NCBI RefSeq assembly: GCF_006538745.1
Contig: NZ_BJLR01000001.1
Location: 186,001-250,000, forward strand
Direction of reading: 5' to 3'
Origin: Cellulomonas cellasea
GTDB lineage: Bacteria; Actinomycetota; Actinomycetes; Actinomycetales; Cellulomonadaceae
Length of the DNA stretch: 64,000 bases
In this document: positions 54,913 through 63,059 of the stretch, one piece after another
Layout of the letters: the number at the start of each line of letters is the position of its first letter
Position numbering within the stretch: the stretch's first letter is position 1
Notes under the pieces: generated by a model
Databases searched by the model: none
Told to the model about the DNA's origin: nothing
Seen by the model: only the letters and a program-made list of their open reading frames with translations
Made by a program: the position numbers and the translations under genes

Positions 54913-54942
54913 AGGCCCCTCCTGGTTCGTCCGGAGGGGCTT
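54913..54942 (+). terminator. Terminator hairpin after the whiD-like gene
   Basis: AGGCCCCTCC (54913-54922) pairs with GGAGGGGCTT (54933-54942) with one G-T wobble and a 10-nt loop. The rest of 54850-55131 (282 bp) contains only this, the groES terminator and a short hairpin at 55110-55126. Confidence 0.65.
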
Positions 54943-55066
54943 CGTGCATGTCCGGGCCCGTACGCGGACCCGGGCTCACGCGCCCCGCGGGCGCTCGCAG
55001 CCCCGGCCACACCCACGCTCGCGCGGGCCCCGCCGCCCTACCGGGTGTCGCGCCCACCCCGAGCAC

Positions 55067-55105
55067 GACGGAGCCCCTCCCGGCCAGGCCGGGAGGGGCT
55101 CCGTC
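55067..55105 (-). terminator. Terminator hairpin after groES
   Basis: A perfect 19-bp inverted repeat (55067-55085 and 55087-55105, arm start GACGGAGCCCCTCCC). It lies 26 bp downstream of the groES stop and shows that groES is transcribed alone. A smaller hairpin GGTCAGC-AGC-GCTGACC (55110-55126) lies between. Confidence 0.85.
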
Positions 55106-55131
55106 ACGCGGTCAGCAGCGCTGACCCGGTG

Positions 55132-55428
55132 TCACTTGACGACGACCGCGAGGATGTCGCGGGCCGAGAGGATGAGGTACTCCTCGCCGTCGTACTTGAC
55201 CTCGGTGCCGCCGTACTTGCTGTAGATGACCTTGTCGCCGATGGCCACGTCCAGGGGGACGCGGTTCCCGTTGTCGTCGACGCGACCGGGACCGACCGCC
55301 AGGACCTCGCCCTCCTGGGGCTTCTCCTTGGCGCTGTCCGGGATGACGAGACCGGACGCCGTGGTCTGCTCGGCCTCGAGGGCCTTGACGACGATGCGGT
55401 CCTCGAGCGGCTTGATGGAGACCGACAC
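55132..55428 (-). CDS. groES: Co-chaperonin GroES
   Basis: Seven-membered lid of the GroEL chaperonin. The 98-residue protein shows [44 protein letters not shown] (in parts; the mobile loop is [10 protein letters not shown]) and [35 protein letters not shown] start at 55428 with GGGAGGTCCGCT upstream. No groEL follows; a strong terminator does, so this is a single-gene unit, as in some actinobacteria with groEL copies elsewhere. Two CIRCE-like elements upstream imply HrcA control. Confidence 0.97.
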   Translation of the reverse strand: MSVSIKPLEDRIVVKALEAEQTTASGLVIPDSAKEKPQEGEVLAVGPGRVDDNGNRVPLDVAIGDKVIYSKYGGTEVKYDGEEYLILSARDILAVVVK

Positions 55429-55528
55429 AGCGGACCTCCCCTTCGCATGTGAGTTCTTCAGTGATGTCCATGACGCACCGTCGTGGCCCGCCCGTCGTCG
55501 CGGGAGCCGGGGAGCCGTCCGGTGCTTG

Positions 55529-55555
55529 CTGGCACACTCCACCGGAGAGTGCCAG
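55529..55555 (-). promoter_or_regulatory. Second CIRCE-like element upstream of groES
   Basis: CTGGCACACTC (55529-55539) and GAGTGCCAG (55547-55555) form an imperfect version of the CIRCE dyad, with two extra bases in the left arm and a 7-nt spacer. It lies between the consensus CIRCE and the gene. Confidence 0.6.
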
Positions 55556-55577
55556 CGCGCCTCACTCTAGGAAGCGG

Positions 55578-55604
55578 TTAGCACTCGGTCAAGGCGAGTG
55601 CCAG
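55578..55604 (-). promoter_or_regulatory. CIRCE element (HrcA operator) of groES
   Basis: TTAGCACTC (55578-55586), a 9-bp spacer and GAGTGCCAG (55596-55604) match the consensus TTAGCACTC-N9-GAGTGCTAA except for the last three bases. HrcA is known to repress groES/groEL through this element. Confidence 0.88.
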
Positions 55605-55676
55605 ACCGGCGCGGCACGGACGCCGCGCGTGCGCCCGGGGCGGCCCGGGTGAACCGGGCGTGGAAGGATCGCAGGC

Positions 55677-56933
55677 ATGGACGCCACCGGCCTGGCCAAG
55701 CTCCTGAGCCCGACGGGCTGGGCGCTGCTGAGCGCCCTGCCCCCCTACGACGAGCACCGTGCGATGGCGCTCTCCGAGCGCCTGCGCAAGGAGGGCATCG
55801 ACGCCGAGCTCGTCGCGGCCGCGCTGACCCAGTCGCGGCTGCGCGCGAAGGCGCACGCGAAGTTCGGCGACTTCGCCGACGGCATGCTCTTCACCCCCGC
55901 GGGGCTCGAGCAGGCGACCCGGCTCGTCGTCGCGGCGCACCACGCGCGCCGGTACACCGCCGCGGGGACCACCAAGGTCGCGGACCTCACGTGCGGGGTG
56001 GGCGCCGACTCGATGGCGTTCGCGAGCATGGGCCTCACGGTGCTCGCGACCGACGTCGACGAGATCACCGCGTCGGTCGCGACGGTCAACCTGCGCCACT
56101 TCCCCGAGGCCGAGGTGCGCCACGGGGACGGGCTCGTGACGGACTTCGCGGCGGACGGGGTCGACGGCCTGTACGCCGACCCGGCGCGGCGCACCTCGTC
56201 GGGCAGCCGGGTGTTCGACCCGAACGCGTACGCGCCGTCGCTCGACGCGCTGCTCGCCCTGCGCGCCACCGTGCCCTCGCTCGGGCTCAAGCTCGGCCCC
56301 GGGCTGCCGCACAGCGCGCTGCCGGACGACGCCGAGGCGCAGTGGGTCTCGGTCGACGGCGACGTCGTCGAGGTCGGGCTGTGGTTCGGCCCGCTGGCCC
56401 CCGAGGGGCCCGGACGCAGCGCGCTCGTGCTCGGCGCCGGCGGCACGCACGTCGTGCGCGCCGGCCCCGACGGCCCGCCGGTCCCCGACGTCGGCCCCGT
56501 GGGCGGGTACCTCTACGAGCCGGACGGCGCCGTGATCCGCGCCGGGCTCGTCGGCGAGGTCGCGGCCCGCGTGCACGGACGGCTCGTGGACCGCACGATC
56601 GCCTACGTGACGTCCGACGCGCTCCACGACAGCCCCGTGGCCACCGCCTACCGGGTGCACGACACGCTGCCCTTCGGCCTCAAGCGCCTGCGCACCTACC
56701 TGCGCGAGCGCGGCGTCGGGCGCCTCACGATCAAGAAGCGCGGCACCGCCGTCGTCCCCGAGCAGCTCCGGCGTCAGCTCGACCTGCGCGGGCCGCACGA
56801 GTCGACCATCGTGCTCACGCGCGTCGCGGGGACGCAGCAGGTGCTCGTGGTCGAACCCGTGCACGCGACGGGCGACGCCGGCGGACCCGACGGCCCGAGC
56901 GGCGCTGCCGGCTCCGGCGAGGGCCGCGCATGA
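55677..56933 (+). CDS. THUMP-like domain class I methyltransferase
   Basis: A 418-residue protein of the actinobacterial THUMP-like methyltransferase type. A helical N-terminus (about 1-95) is followed by a Rossmann SAM-binding fold: VADLTCGVGADSMAFASMGL (about 101-120), VLATDVDE and GLYADPARR. The C-terminal third contains the THUMP-like part (FGLKRLRTYLRERGVGRLTIKKRG, in parts). THUMP domains bind RNA, so an RNA substrate is likely, but some proteins of this family are annotated as SAM-dependent with no assay. The Gly/Ala-rich tail overlaps the next gene by ATGA. Confidence 0.83.
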   Translation: MDATGLAKLLSPTGWALLSALPPYDEHRAMALSERLRKEGIDAELVAAALTQSRLRAKAHAKFGDFADGMLFTPAGLEQATRLVVAAHHARRYTAAGTTKVADLTCGVGADSMAFASMGLTVLATDVDEITASVATVNLRHFPEAEVRHGDGLVTDFAADGVDGLYADPARRTSSGSRVFDPNAYAPSLDALLALRATVPSLGLKLGPGLPHSALPDDAEAQWVSVDGDVVEVGLWFGPLAPEGPGRSALVLGAGGTHVVRAGPDGPPVPDVGPVGGYLYEPDGAVIRAGLVGEVAARVHGRLVDRTIAYVTSDALHDSPVATAYRVHDTLPFGLKRLRTYLRERGVGRLTIKKRGTAVVPEQLRRQLDLRGPHESTIVLTRVAGTQQVLVVEPVHATGDAGGPDGPSGAAGSGEGRA

Positions 56934-58075
56934 GCCGCCTCGAGCTGCCGTTCGCGCGGTCGGAGCGCTCGACGGTCGGCCTCGAGTGGGAGCTCGCGCT
57001 CGTCGACGCCGACTCCGGGGACCTGCGCCAGGTCGCCCAGACGGTGCTCGACGCGGTGCGCCCCGCGGACGGGCGCGAGCACCCCGCGATCCGCCAGGAG
57101 CTGCTGCTCAACACCGTCGAGGTCGTCTCGGGGGTGTGCCGGACCGTCGGGGAGGCCGGCGCCGACCTCGCGCGCGCGATCGAGGAGGTCCGCGCGGTCA
57201 CGGACCCGCTGCGCGTCGAGCTCATGTGCGCGGGCACGCACCCGTTCGCGCGGTGGGCGCAGCAGAAGGTCACCGACAAGCAGCGCTACGCGACGCTCAT
57301 CGACCGGACCCAGTGGTGGGGCCGGCAGATGCTCATCTACGGCGTGCACGTCCACGTCGGCATCGAGGACCGCTCGAAGGTGCTGCCGATCTCGCGCGCG
57401 CTGCTCACGTGCTTCGCGCACCTGCAGTCGCTCTCGGCGTCCAGCCCGTTCTGGGGCGGTCGGGACACCGGCTACGCGTCGAACCGCGCGCTGATGTTCC
57501 AGCAGCTGCCGACCGCCGGGCTGCCGTTCCAGTTCGAGCGCTGGGAGCAGCTCGAGGACTACGTCGCCGACATGCTGCACACCGGCGTGATCGACGCGTT
57601 CGACGAGGTGCGCTGGGACGTGCGGCCGTCGCTGCGGTTCGGCACGATCGAGACCCGGGTGTGCGACGGCGCGTCGAACCTGCTCGAGGTCACGGCGCTG
57701 GCCGCGCTCACGCACTGCCTCGTCGAGCGCTTCTCCTCGATGCTCGACCGGGGCGAGGAGCTGCCGACGATGCAGCCGTGGTTCGTCCAGGAGAACAAGT
57801 GGCGCTCGGCGCGCTACGGCATGGACGCGATCGTGATCGTGAACGCCGCGGGCGACGAGGAGCTCGTGACCGACGCGGTCGAGCGCCTCCTCGTGGACCT
57901 CGCCCCGGTCGCCGAGCGCCTCGGGTGCACCGCGGAGCTCGACGCGGTCCGGGTCATCCTGCGACGCGGCGCCTCGTACCAGCGCCAGCGCGCCGTGGCG
58001 CGTCGCCACGGCGGCGAGCTCGACGCGGTGGTCGCGGCCCTGGTCGCGGAGATGCGGGCCGGCCGCCCGCTCTGA
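56930..58075 (+). CDS. Carboxylate-amine ligase YbdK-type (glutamate-cysteine ligase family 2)
   Basis: A 381-residue GCS2-family ligase that joins glutamate and an amine such as cysteine with ATP. Landmarks: STVGLEWELALVDADSGDL (N-terminal metal-binding Glu), ELLLNTVEVVSGVC, GTHPFARW, YGVHVHVGIEDRSKV (in parts), FGTIETRVCDGASN and YGMDAIVIV. Family members are mostly weak glutamate-cysteine ligases; in actinobacteria that use mycothiol the physiological product may differ. ATGA overlap with the methyltransferase gene. Confidence 0.9.
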   Translation: MSRLELPFARSERSTVGLEWELALVDADSGDLRQVAQTVLDAVRPADGREHPAIRQELLLNTVEVVSGVCRTVGEAGADLARAIEEVRAVTDPLRVELMCAGTHPFARWAQQKVTDKQRYATLIDRTQWWGRQMLIYGVHVHVGIEDRSKVLPISRALLTCFAHLQSLSASSPFWGGRDTGYASNRALMFQQLPTAGLPFQFERWEQLEDYVADMLHTGVIDAFDEVRWDVRPSLRFGTIETRVCDGASNLLEVTALAALTHCLVERFSSMLDRGEELPTMQPWFVQENKWRSARYGMDAIVIVNAAGDEELVTDAVERLLVDLAPVAERLGCTAELDAVRVILRRGASYQRQRAVARRHGGELDAVVAALVAEMRAGRPL

Positions 58076-58122
58076 GTCCCGCCCTTCCGGGCGTGCCGTC
58101 GATGTCGCGTCGTCCACTACTT

Positions 58123-58148
58123 GGTTATGCCGACTAGCGGGTATAGCC
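58123..58148 (+). promoter_or_regulatory. 26-bp dyad overlapping the padR promoter
   Basis: GGTTATGCCGACT (58123-58135) and AGCGGGTATAGCC (58136-58148) are complementary in 10 of 13 positions, giving an interrupted dyad with GG-TAT-CC half-sites. The right arm contains TATAGC (58142-58147), a plausible -10 only 8 bp before the ATG at 58156, so the mRNA may be nearly leaderless and self-repressed by PadR. Confidence 0.55.
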
Positions 58149-58155
58149 TTCTTCC

Positions 58156-58524
58156 ATGCCCGAGTCCCCCCGCGACCCCCAGCTCCTCAAGGGGGTGCTC
58201 CCGATCCTCGTCCTGGCGCTCCTCACCGAGCGCGAGTCCTACGGGTACGAGCTCGTCACCCGCCTCCAGTCCGACGGGCTCACCGACATCACCACGGGGA
58301 CCGTCTACCCGGTGCTGGCCCGCCTCGAGCGCGACGACCTGATCGCCTCCCGGCTCGTCGCCTCCCCCGCCGGCCCCGCCCGCAAGTACTACGTCCCCAC
58401 CGCCGCCGGCAGCACCGAGCTCGGCGACGCCGTGGCCGCGTGGCGCGGGCTCGTCACCACCGTCGACACGGTGCTCACCCGGGCCCTGCCCGGAGCCCCG
58501 GCGCTCAGCAAGGAGTCCTCATGA
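58156..58524 (+). CDS. PadR-family transcriptional regulator
   Basis: A 122-residue regulator with the winged-helix PadR domain (LLKGVLPILVLALLTERESYGYELVTRLQSDGLTDITTGTVYPVLARLERDDLI, in parts; residues about 9-75) and a short C-terminal dimerisation helix (TAAGSTELGDAVAAWRGLV). The start ATG has no clear ribosome site, and a possible -10 lies 8 bp upstream. ATGA overlap with the next membrane gene. PadR genes paired with a HAAS-type membrane protein usually sense membrane state or a ligand and repress their own operon. Confidence 0.92.
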   Translation: MPESPRDPQLLKGVLPILVLALLTERESYGYELVTRLQSDGLTDITTGTVYPVLARLERDDLIASRLVASPAGPARKYYVPTAAGSTELGDAVAAWRGLVTTVDTVLTRALPGAPALSKESS

Positions 58525-59060
58525 CCACCACCGCCCCCGCGCGCCCCGGTCTGCGCGACCGCCTCCGCCGCGACTGGTACCGCCTGCGCTTCGAGCTTGC
58601 GATGCAGGACTACCCGCCGAAGGACTACCGCCGGATCGCCCGGTCCCTCACCGCCGAGATCGACGCGGCCGCGGCGGACACCGGCATGCGGCAGGCCCTG
58701 CGCGACCTCGGCTCGCCGCGTCGCCTCGCGGCCGGCTACTACGCCGAGCTCGACCGGGAGCGGCCGCGCTACTGGGACGGCGGCATCGTCCTGGGCCTCG
58801 TCCTGCTCGGTGCGTGGGTCTGCCTGCTCGCGTACTGGGGTGGCGCAGGCGACACGCTGCTCGCGCAGGGCGGCGGGACCGTGACGCTCGACTACCTGGG
58901 CGCCCCGACGACGATCACGGCGACGGACGACGAGCTCGCGCTCGCCACGAGCCTCACGCTGCGCGGCACGCTCGTCGTCGGCGGCCTCGCGGCGGTCGGG
59001 TTCGCGCTGGGCTCCCGGCTCTGGCGTCTCCTGCCGCGCCGCACGCGGCAGCCCGCCTGA
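58521..59060 (+). CDS. HAAS-type membrane protein paired with PadR
   Basis: A 179-residue protein. Residues 15-85 form a helical soluble domain (LRRDWYRLRFELAMQDYPPKDYRRIARSLTAEIDAAAADTGMRQALRDLGSPRRLAAGYYAELD, in parts) of the HAAS-like type; two transmembrane helices follow (GIVLGLVLLGAWVCLLAYWG and LVVGGLAAVGFALGSRLW), separated by a 40-residue Thr/Ala loop. Linked to padR by ATGA. Probably the membrane partner regulated by, or regulating, PadR. Function unknown. Confidence 0.78.
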   Translation: MTTTAPARPGLRDRLRRDWYRLRFELAMQDYPPKDYRRIARSLTAEIDAAAADTGMRQALRDLGSPRRLAAGYYAELDRERPRYWDGGIVLGLVLLGAWVCLLAYWGGAGDTLLAQGGGTVTLDYLGAPTTITATDDELALATSLTLRGTLVVGGLAAVGFALGSRLWRLLPRRTRQPA

Positions 59061-59090
59061 GGCGTCGCGGCGGCCGCAGCACCCACGGCC

Positions 59091-59115
59091 CCGGCCCGGC
59101 CCGGCCCGGCCCGGC
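59091..59115. repeat. Five tandem copies of CCGGC
   Basis: Five exact CCGGC units in a row (59091-59115) between the convergent HAAS-type gene and tsaD. Confidence 0.9.
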
Positions 59116-59120
59116 AGCGC

Positions 59121-60179
59121 TCAGACCAGGACCTGCGTGAGCGGCATCGACGAGTCCACCGCGAGGTCGAGCGACGAGGCGGGCAGCCCGCGCCGCACGA
59201 CCGCCGCGCCCAGCGCCGCGATCATCGCCCCGTTGTCGGTGCAGTACCGGATCGGCGGGATGCGCAGGTCGATGCCCGCCTCGGCGCAGCGCTTCGCGGC
59301 CATCTCCCGCAGCTGGGAGTTCGCCGAGAAGCCGCCGCCGACCACGAGCGTCGACACGTCGTGCCGGCGGCACGCGGCGATCGTCTTCGCGGTCAGCACG
59401 TCCGCCACCGCCTCCGCGAACGACGCCGCGACGTCCTCGAGCGGCAGCGGCTGACCGGCGTCCTGGCGGGCCTCGACCCAGCGGGCCACCGCCGTCTTCA
59501 GCCCCGAGAACGAGAAGTCGTACGCGTGCGCCGCTTGGTCCTTCGGCGCGGTCAGGCCGCGCGGGAAGCGGATCGCCGTCGGGTCGCCCGCGCGCGCGAG
59601 CCGGTCGATGTGCGGGCCACCCGGGTACGGGAGGCCCAGCAGGCGGCCGACCTTGTCGAACGCCTCGCCCGCCGCGTCGTCGAGCGTCGAGCCGAGCTCG
59701 GTGACGCCCGTGACGACGTCGTCGACGAGCAGCAGGCTCGAGTGCCCGCCCGAGACCACGAGGGCCATGACCCGGTCCGGGAACAGCCCGTCGACGAGCT
59801 CGTCGACGGCCGCGTGCCCGATCACGTGGTTCACGCCGTACAGCGGGACGCCGAGCCCGAGCGCCAGCGCCTTCGCGGCGGACGCCCCGAGCGTGAGGGG
59901 CCCGACGAGCCCCGGGCCGGCGGTCACCGCGACCGCGTCGACGTCGGACAGCGCGACCCCGGCCTCCGAGAGCGCACGCTCGATCGTCGGCACCATCGCC
60001 TCGAGGTGGGCGCGCGAGGCGATCTCGGGGATGATCCCGCCGAACCGCGCGTGCTCGTCCATCGAGCTCGCGACGGCGTCCACGAGGAGCTCGCTGCGGT
60101 CGTCGTGCGCGCGCACGAGGGCGACCCCGGTCTCGTCGCACGACGTCTCGATCCCCAGCACGAGCGGTCCACCAGACAT
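59121..60179 (-). CDS. tsaD: tRNA N6-adenosine threonylcarbamoyltransferase
   Basis: Transfers threonylcarbamoyl to A37 of ANN-decoding tRNAs (t6A). The 352-residue protein of the ASKHA fold shows [34 protein letters not shown] (metal His), [25 protein letters not shown] (in parts), [12 protein letters not shown] (second metal-binding HxxxH), [40 protein letters not shown] (in parts) and [15 protein letters not shown]. It lies with tsaB and tsaE in the standard cluster. Confidence 0.97.
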   Translation of the reverse strand: MSGGPLVLGIETSCDETGVALVRAHDDRSELLVDAVASSMDEHARFGGIIPEIASRAHLEAMVPTIERALSEAGVALSDVDAVAVTAGPGLVGPLTLGASAAKALALGLGVPLYGVNHVIGHAAVDELVDGLFPDRVMALVVSGGHSSLLLVDDVVTGVTELGSTLDDAAGEAFDKVGRLLGLPYPGGPHIDRLARAGDPTAIRFPRGLTAPKDQAAHAYDFSFSGLKTAVARWVEARQDAGQPLPLEDVAASFAEAVADVLTAKTIAACRRHDVSTLVVGGGFSANSQLREMAAKRCAEAGIDLRIPPIRYCTDNGAMIAALGAAVVRRGLPASSLDLAVDSSMPLTQVLV

Positions 60180-60215
60180 GCCGTCCAGGATAGGTGGCGC
60201 GCGGCCCGCCTCCGG

Positions 60216-61604
60216 TCAGCCGGGCTCGGGGCCCGTCGCCGCGGGACGGTCCGGGTCGCTCGACCACTGCGACCACGAGCCGGGGTAGAGCCGCGCCTCG
60301 ACGCCGATCGACGCGAGCGCCGCGACCTCGTGCGCCGCCGTCACGCCCGACCCGCAGTAGACCCCGACCTCGCCCGGGCCCGGCCCCACGCCGAGCGCCG
60401 CGAACCGCTCACGGAGCGCGTCGGCGGGAAGGAAGCGGCCGTCGGGGCCGAGGTTGCCCGCGGTCGGTGCGCTGAGCGCCGCCGGCACGTGCCCGGCGCG
60501 GGGGTCGACGGGCTCGACCTCGCCGCGGTAGCGCTCCGGTGCGCGCGCGTCGAGCAGCGTCCCGGCGCGGGCGAGCGCGGCTGCCTCGTCGGCGTCGACC
60601 GTCGGGAGCCGCCCGGCCGAGAGCTCGACATCCCCGGGCTCGGGCACGACGTCCCCCTGCTCGAGCGCTCCCCCGGCGGCGACCCACGCGTCGAGCCCGC
60701 CGTCGAGCAGCCGGACGTCGGTGCGGCCGGCCCAGCGCAGCAGCCACCACGCGCGCGCCGCGGACATCCCGCCCACGGCGTCGTAGGCGACGACCGGCGT
60801 CCCCTGGCGGACGCCCCACCGGCGGGCCGCGGCCTGCAGCGCCGCGACGTCCGGCAGGGGGTGGCGCCCGGCCTGCGGCGTCGGGGGTGCCGCCAGCTCG
60901 GTCTCAAGGTCGACGTAGACCGCGCCGGGCACGTGGCCCGCGCGGTGCTGCTCGGCGCCGTCGGACCGCCCGAGCGCCCAGCGCACGTCGAGCACGACCG
61001 GGTGCGCGTCGCCGTCCCGCGCGAGGAGCGCGGCCAGCTCGCCAGCGGTGACGAGGACCGCGGACCGGGTCGCGTCCGCCGCGACGGGCTCGGCGCCGGA
61101 CCCGTCGGCGCGGGCGCCCGGCGCGTCCGGCGCAGGCGCGGCGTCGAGCGCGAGCCCCATCGTCCACGCATCGACGTTCTCCGGCTGGTAGTACCCGCGC
61201 CGCCGCCCGAGCCGCTCGAAGCCGGCGCGCTCATAGAGCCGCAGCGCGGGCTCGTTGTCGACGCGCACCTCGAGCAGCACGCGCGCGGCGCCGAGACCAT
61301 GCGCGCGGTCGACGAGCCGGTCGAGCAGCAGGCGCCCGATCCCGCGGCCCTGGTGGGGCGTCGCCGTGCCGATCGTCATGACCTGCGCGTCCTCGCCGTC
61401 GAACCACAGCCCGGCGTACCCGACGACCTCGCCCGCCGCGTCGCGCGCGGCGACGTACCAGCGGTCCTCGCCGGAGATCTCGTCCGCGAGCGACGCGAGC
61501 GACCAGGCCCCCGCCCCGAAGAGCTCCGTCTCGAGGCGCGCGAGCGCCGGGAGGTCCGCGACCGCGAGCCGGTCGACCGTCACGCCCGGGTGCCCGACGG
61601 TCAT
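60216..61604 (-). CDS. RimI acetyltransferase fused to a two-domain sulfurtransferase
   Basis: A 462-residue fusion. Residues 1-152 are a RimI-type GNAT (DRWYVAARDAAGEVVGYAGLWF, acetyl-CoA loop Q85GRGIG90, NEPALRLYERAGFERLGRRRGYY), which acetylates ribosomal protein S18 N-termini. After an Ala/Pro/Gly linker (about 153-180), residues 183-452 form a tandem-rhodanese sulfurtransferase of the TST/MST type: an inactive N-terminal rhodanese (Asp275 in VVAYDAVGGMSA where Cys would be) and an active C-terminal one (Cys417 in VYCGSGVTA). Neighbours tsaB and tsaD usually flank a plain rimI. The fusion is in one frame, with ATGA overlap to tsaB. Whether the two parts cooperate is unknown. Confidence 0.9.
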   Translation of the reverse strand: MTVGHPGVTVDRLAVADLPALARLETELFGAGAWSLASLADEISGEDRWYVAARDAAGEVVGYAGLWFDGEDAQVMTIGTATPHQGRGIGRLLLDRLVDRAHGLGAARVLLEVRVDNEPALRLYERAGFERLGRRRGYYQPENVDAWTMGLALDAAPAPDAPGARADGSGAEPVAADATRSAVLVTAGELAALLARDGDAHPVVLDVRWALGRSDGAEQHRAGHVPGAVYVDLETELAAPPTPQAGRHPLPDVAALQAAARRWGVRQGTPVVAYDAVGGMSAARAWWLLRWAGRTDVRLLDGGLDAWVAAGGALEQGDVVPEPGDVELSAGRLPTVDADEAAALARAGTLLDARAPERYRGEVEPVDPRAGHVPAALSAPTAGNLGPDGRFLPADALRERFAALGVGPGPGEVGVYCGSGVTAAHEVAALASIGVEARLYPGSWSQWSSDPDRPAATGPEPG

Positions 61605-62404
61605 GCCAGCGCGCGCTTGCGCTCGGCGGGCGGGACGGCGTCGGGCCGGCGCAGGTAGAGCGGCTCCGACGGCAGCAGCGTCCCGGCCGGTGCGGCGGCG
61701 AGCCGGGCGAGGGCCAGGCGCGCGAGCACCGCGGGGTCCGGGTCGAGCGGTCCGTCCTCGGCGGGCGGCAGGTCGGCGGCGTACTGCAGCGCGCCGCGCC
61801 CGACGACGACCGCCCCGGCGGCGCGTCCCTCGGCGGCGACCGACGCGGCGCTACCCACGGAGGGACCCGAGACGAGCTCGACGAGGGCGCCGGTGTGCGC
61901 GGCGCGGGCGCTGCTCGGGGTCGCGGCGTCGAGGCCTGCCGCGGTCGGGGCGCCGTCGCCGGTCGCGGTGTCCGCACCGGCAGCGGCACCGTCGCCCGCC
62001 GCGGTGACCCGGTACCGCGCCCAGTACACCTCGCGCCGGCGCGCGTCGGACGCCACGAGCACCTCGTCACCGACGGCGAGCCCGAGCCGGTCGGCGGCCT
62101 CGGCCGCGAGCGCGTCGAGGCTGCTCACGCCCTGCACCGGGACGCCGAGCGCGAGCGCGAGCGTCCGGGCGGTCACGAGCCCGACGCGCAGGCCGGTGTA
62201 GGGCGCGGGGCCGGTGCCCGCGACGACCGCGGTGACCTGCGTGCGGTCGACGCCCGCCTCGGTGAGGACGGCGTCGATCATCGGGGCGAGGAGCTCCGCG
62301 TGGTGGCGCTGCTCGGGGGCCGACCGCGCGGCGAGCGTGCGGCCGGTCTCGTCGGTCAGCGCGACGGCGACGGAGCTGGACGTGTCGAGGGCGAGGACGG
62401 GCAC
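61601..62404 (-). CDS. tsaB: t6A biosynthesis protein TsaB
   Basis: Scaffold protein that binds TsaD and TsaE for threonylcarbamoyl-adenosine synthesis. The 267-residue ASKHA-fold protein has LALDTSSSVAVALTDETG, HHAELLAPMIDAVLTEAG, VAGTGPAPYTGLRVGLVTARTLALAL (in parts) and VQGVSSLDALAAEA. The middle contains an Ala/Asp/Thr-rich insertion (about 135-165, DGAAAGADTATGDGAPTAAG) absent from shorter relatives. ATGA overlap with the RimI fusion; 88 bp from tsaE. Confidence 0.94.
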   Translation of the reverse strand: MPVLALDTSSSVAVALTDETGRTLAARSAPEQRHHAELLAPMIDAVLTEAGVDRTQVTAVVAGTGPAPYTGLRVGLVTARTLALALGVPVQGVSSLDALAAEAADRLGLAVGDEVLVASDARRREVYWARYRVTAAGDGAAAGADTATGDGAPTAAGLDAATPSSARAAHTGALVELVSGPSVGSAASVAAEGRAAGAVVVGRGALQYAADLPPAEDGPLDPDPAVLARLALARLAAAPAGTLLPSEPLYLRRPDAVPPAERKRALA

Positions 62405-62492
62405 GGGTCCAGCATCCCATCCCCGCCCGGGTCACCGCGGGCAGGCCGCCGCGCCGCACGCCGACGCACCGCGGCGCGGCGCGGCGGTCACG

Positions 62493-63059
62493 TCAGCGCG
62501 GCAGCGCGACCCCGGCCCACCGCTCGCCCACGGCGGTCACCGTGACGGTCCGCACCCCGGCCGAGGGGTCGTCGTCGGACCCGGTCGCCGCGTCTCCGCG
62601 CGGGCGCCGGAGCACGATCTCGAGCCGGTCCTGCGCGAGCGCCTCGACGAGCCCCTCGCCCCACTCGACGACGGTCACCGACTCGTCGAGGCTCGCGTCG
62701 AGGTCGAGCGCGTCGACCTCGTCGAGCGAGCCGAGCCGGTACGCGTCGACGTGCACGAGCGAGGTCCCCGTGACGGTCCCGGTCGCCCCCGCGCCCGCCG
62801 CCTCACCGTCCGGCCCGCTCGCCGGCGGCAGCGGGGGGTGCACGCGCGCGATGATGAACGTCGGCGACGCGACCTGCCCCCGCACGCCGAGCCCGGCGCC
62901 GATCCCCTGCGTGAGCGTCGTCTTGCCGGCCCCGAGGTCGCCCGTGAGGATCACGAGGTCACCCGCCCGCAGCACGCCCGCGAGCGCCCGGCCGTACGCG
63001 CGCGTCGCGTCCGCGTCGGCCAGCTCGACGACGACCTGCTGCTCCTGCGCGGCGCTCAC
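62493..63059 (-). CDS. tsaE: t6A biosynthesis ATPase TsaE
   Basis: P-loop ATPase that drives turnover of the TsaBD complex. The 188-residue protein has VILTGDLGAGKTTLTQGIGAGLG (Walker A, about 34-45), VASPTFIIARVH, LVHVDAYRLGSLDEVDALDLD (Asp of the Walker B-type) and VTVVEWGEGLVEALAQDRLEIVL. A Pro/Gly/Ala loop (PPLPPASGPDGEAAGAGATG, 20 residues) extends one turn. GTG start in a GTGA overlap with the alr stop. Confidence 0.95.
   Translation of the reverse strand: MSAAQEQQVVVELADADATRAYGRALAGVLRAGDLVILTGDLGAGKTTLTQGIGAGLGVRGQVASPTFIIARVHPPLPPASGPDGEAAGAGATGTVTGTSLVHVDAYRLGSLDEVDALDLDASLDESVTVVEWGEGLVEALAQDRLEIVLRRPRGDAATGSDDDPSAGVRTVTVTAVGERWAGVALPR

Noticed and set aside
54850-55131. groEL next to groES
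   Set aside because: The space between whiD and groES holds only hairpins, and upstream of groES lies the methyltransferase gene; no groEL sequence is present.
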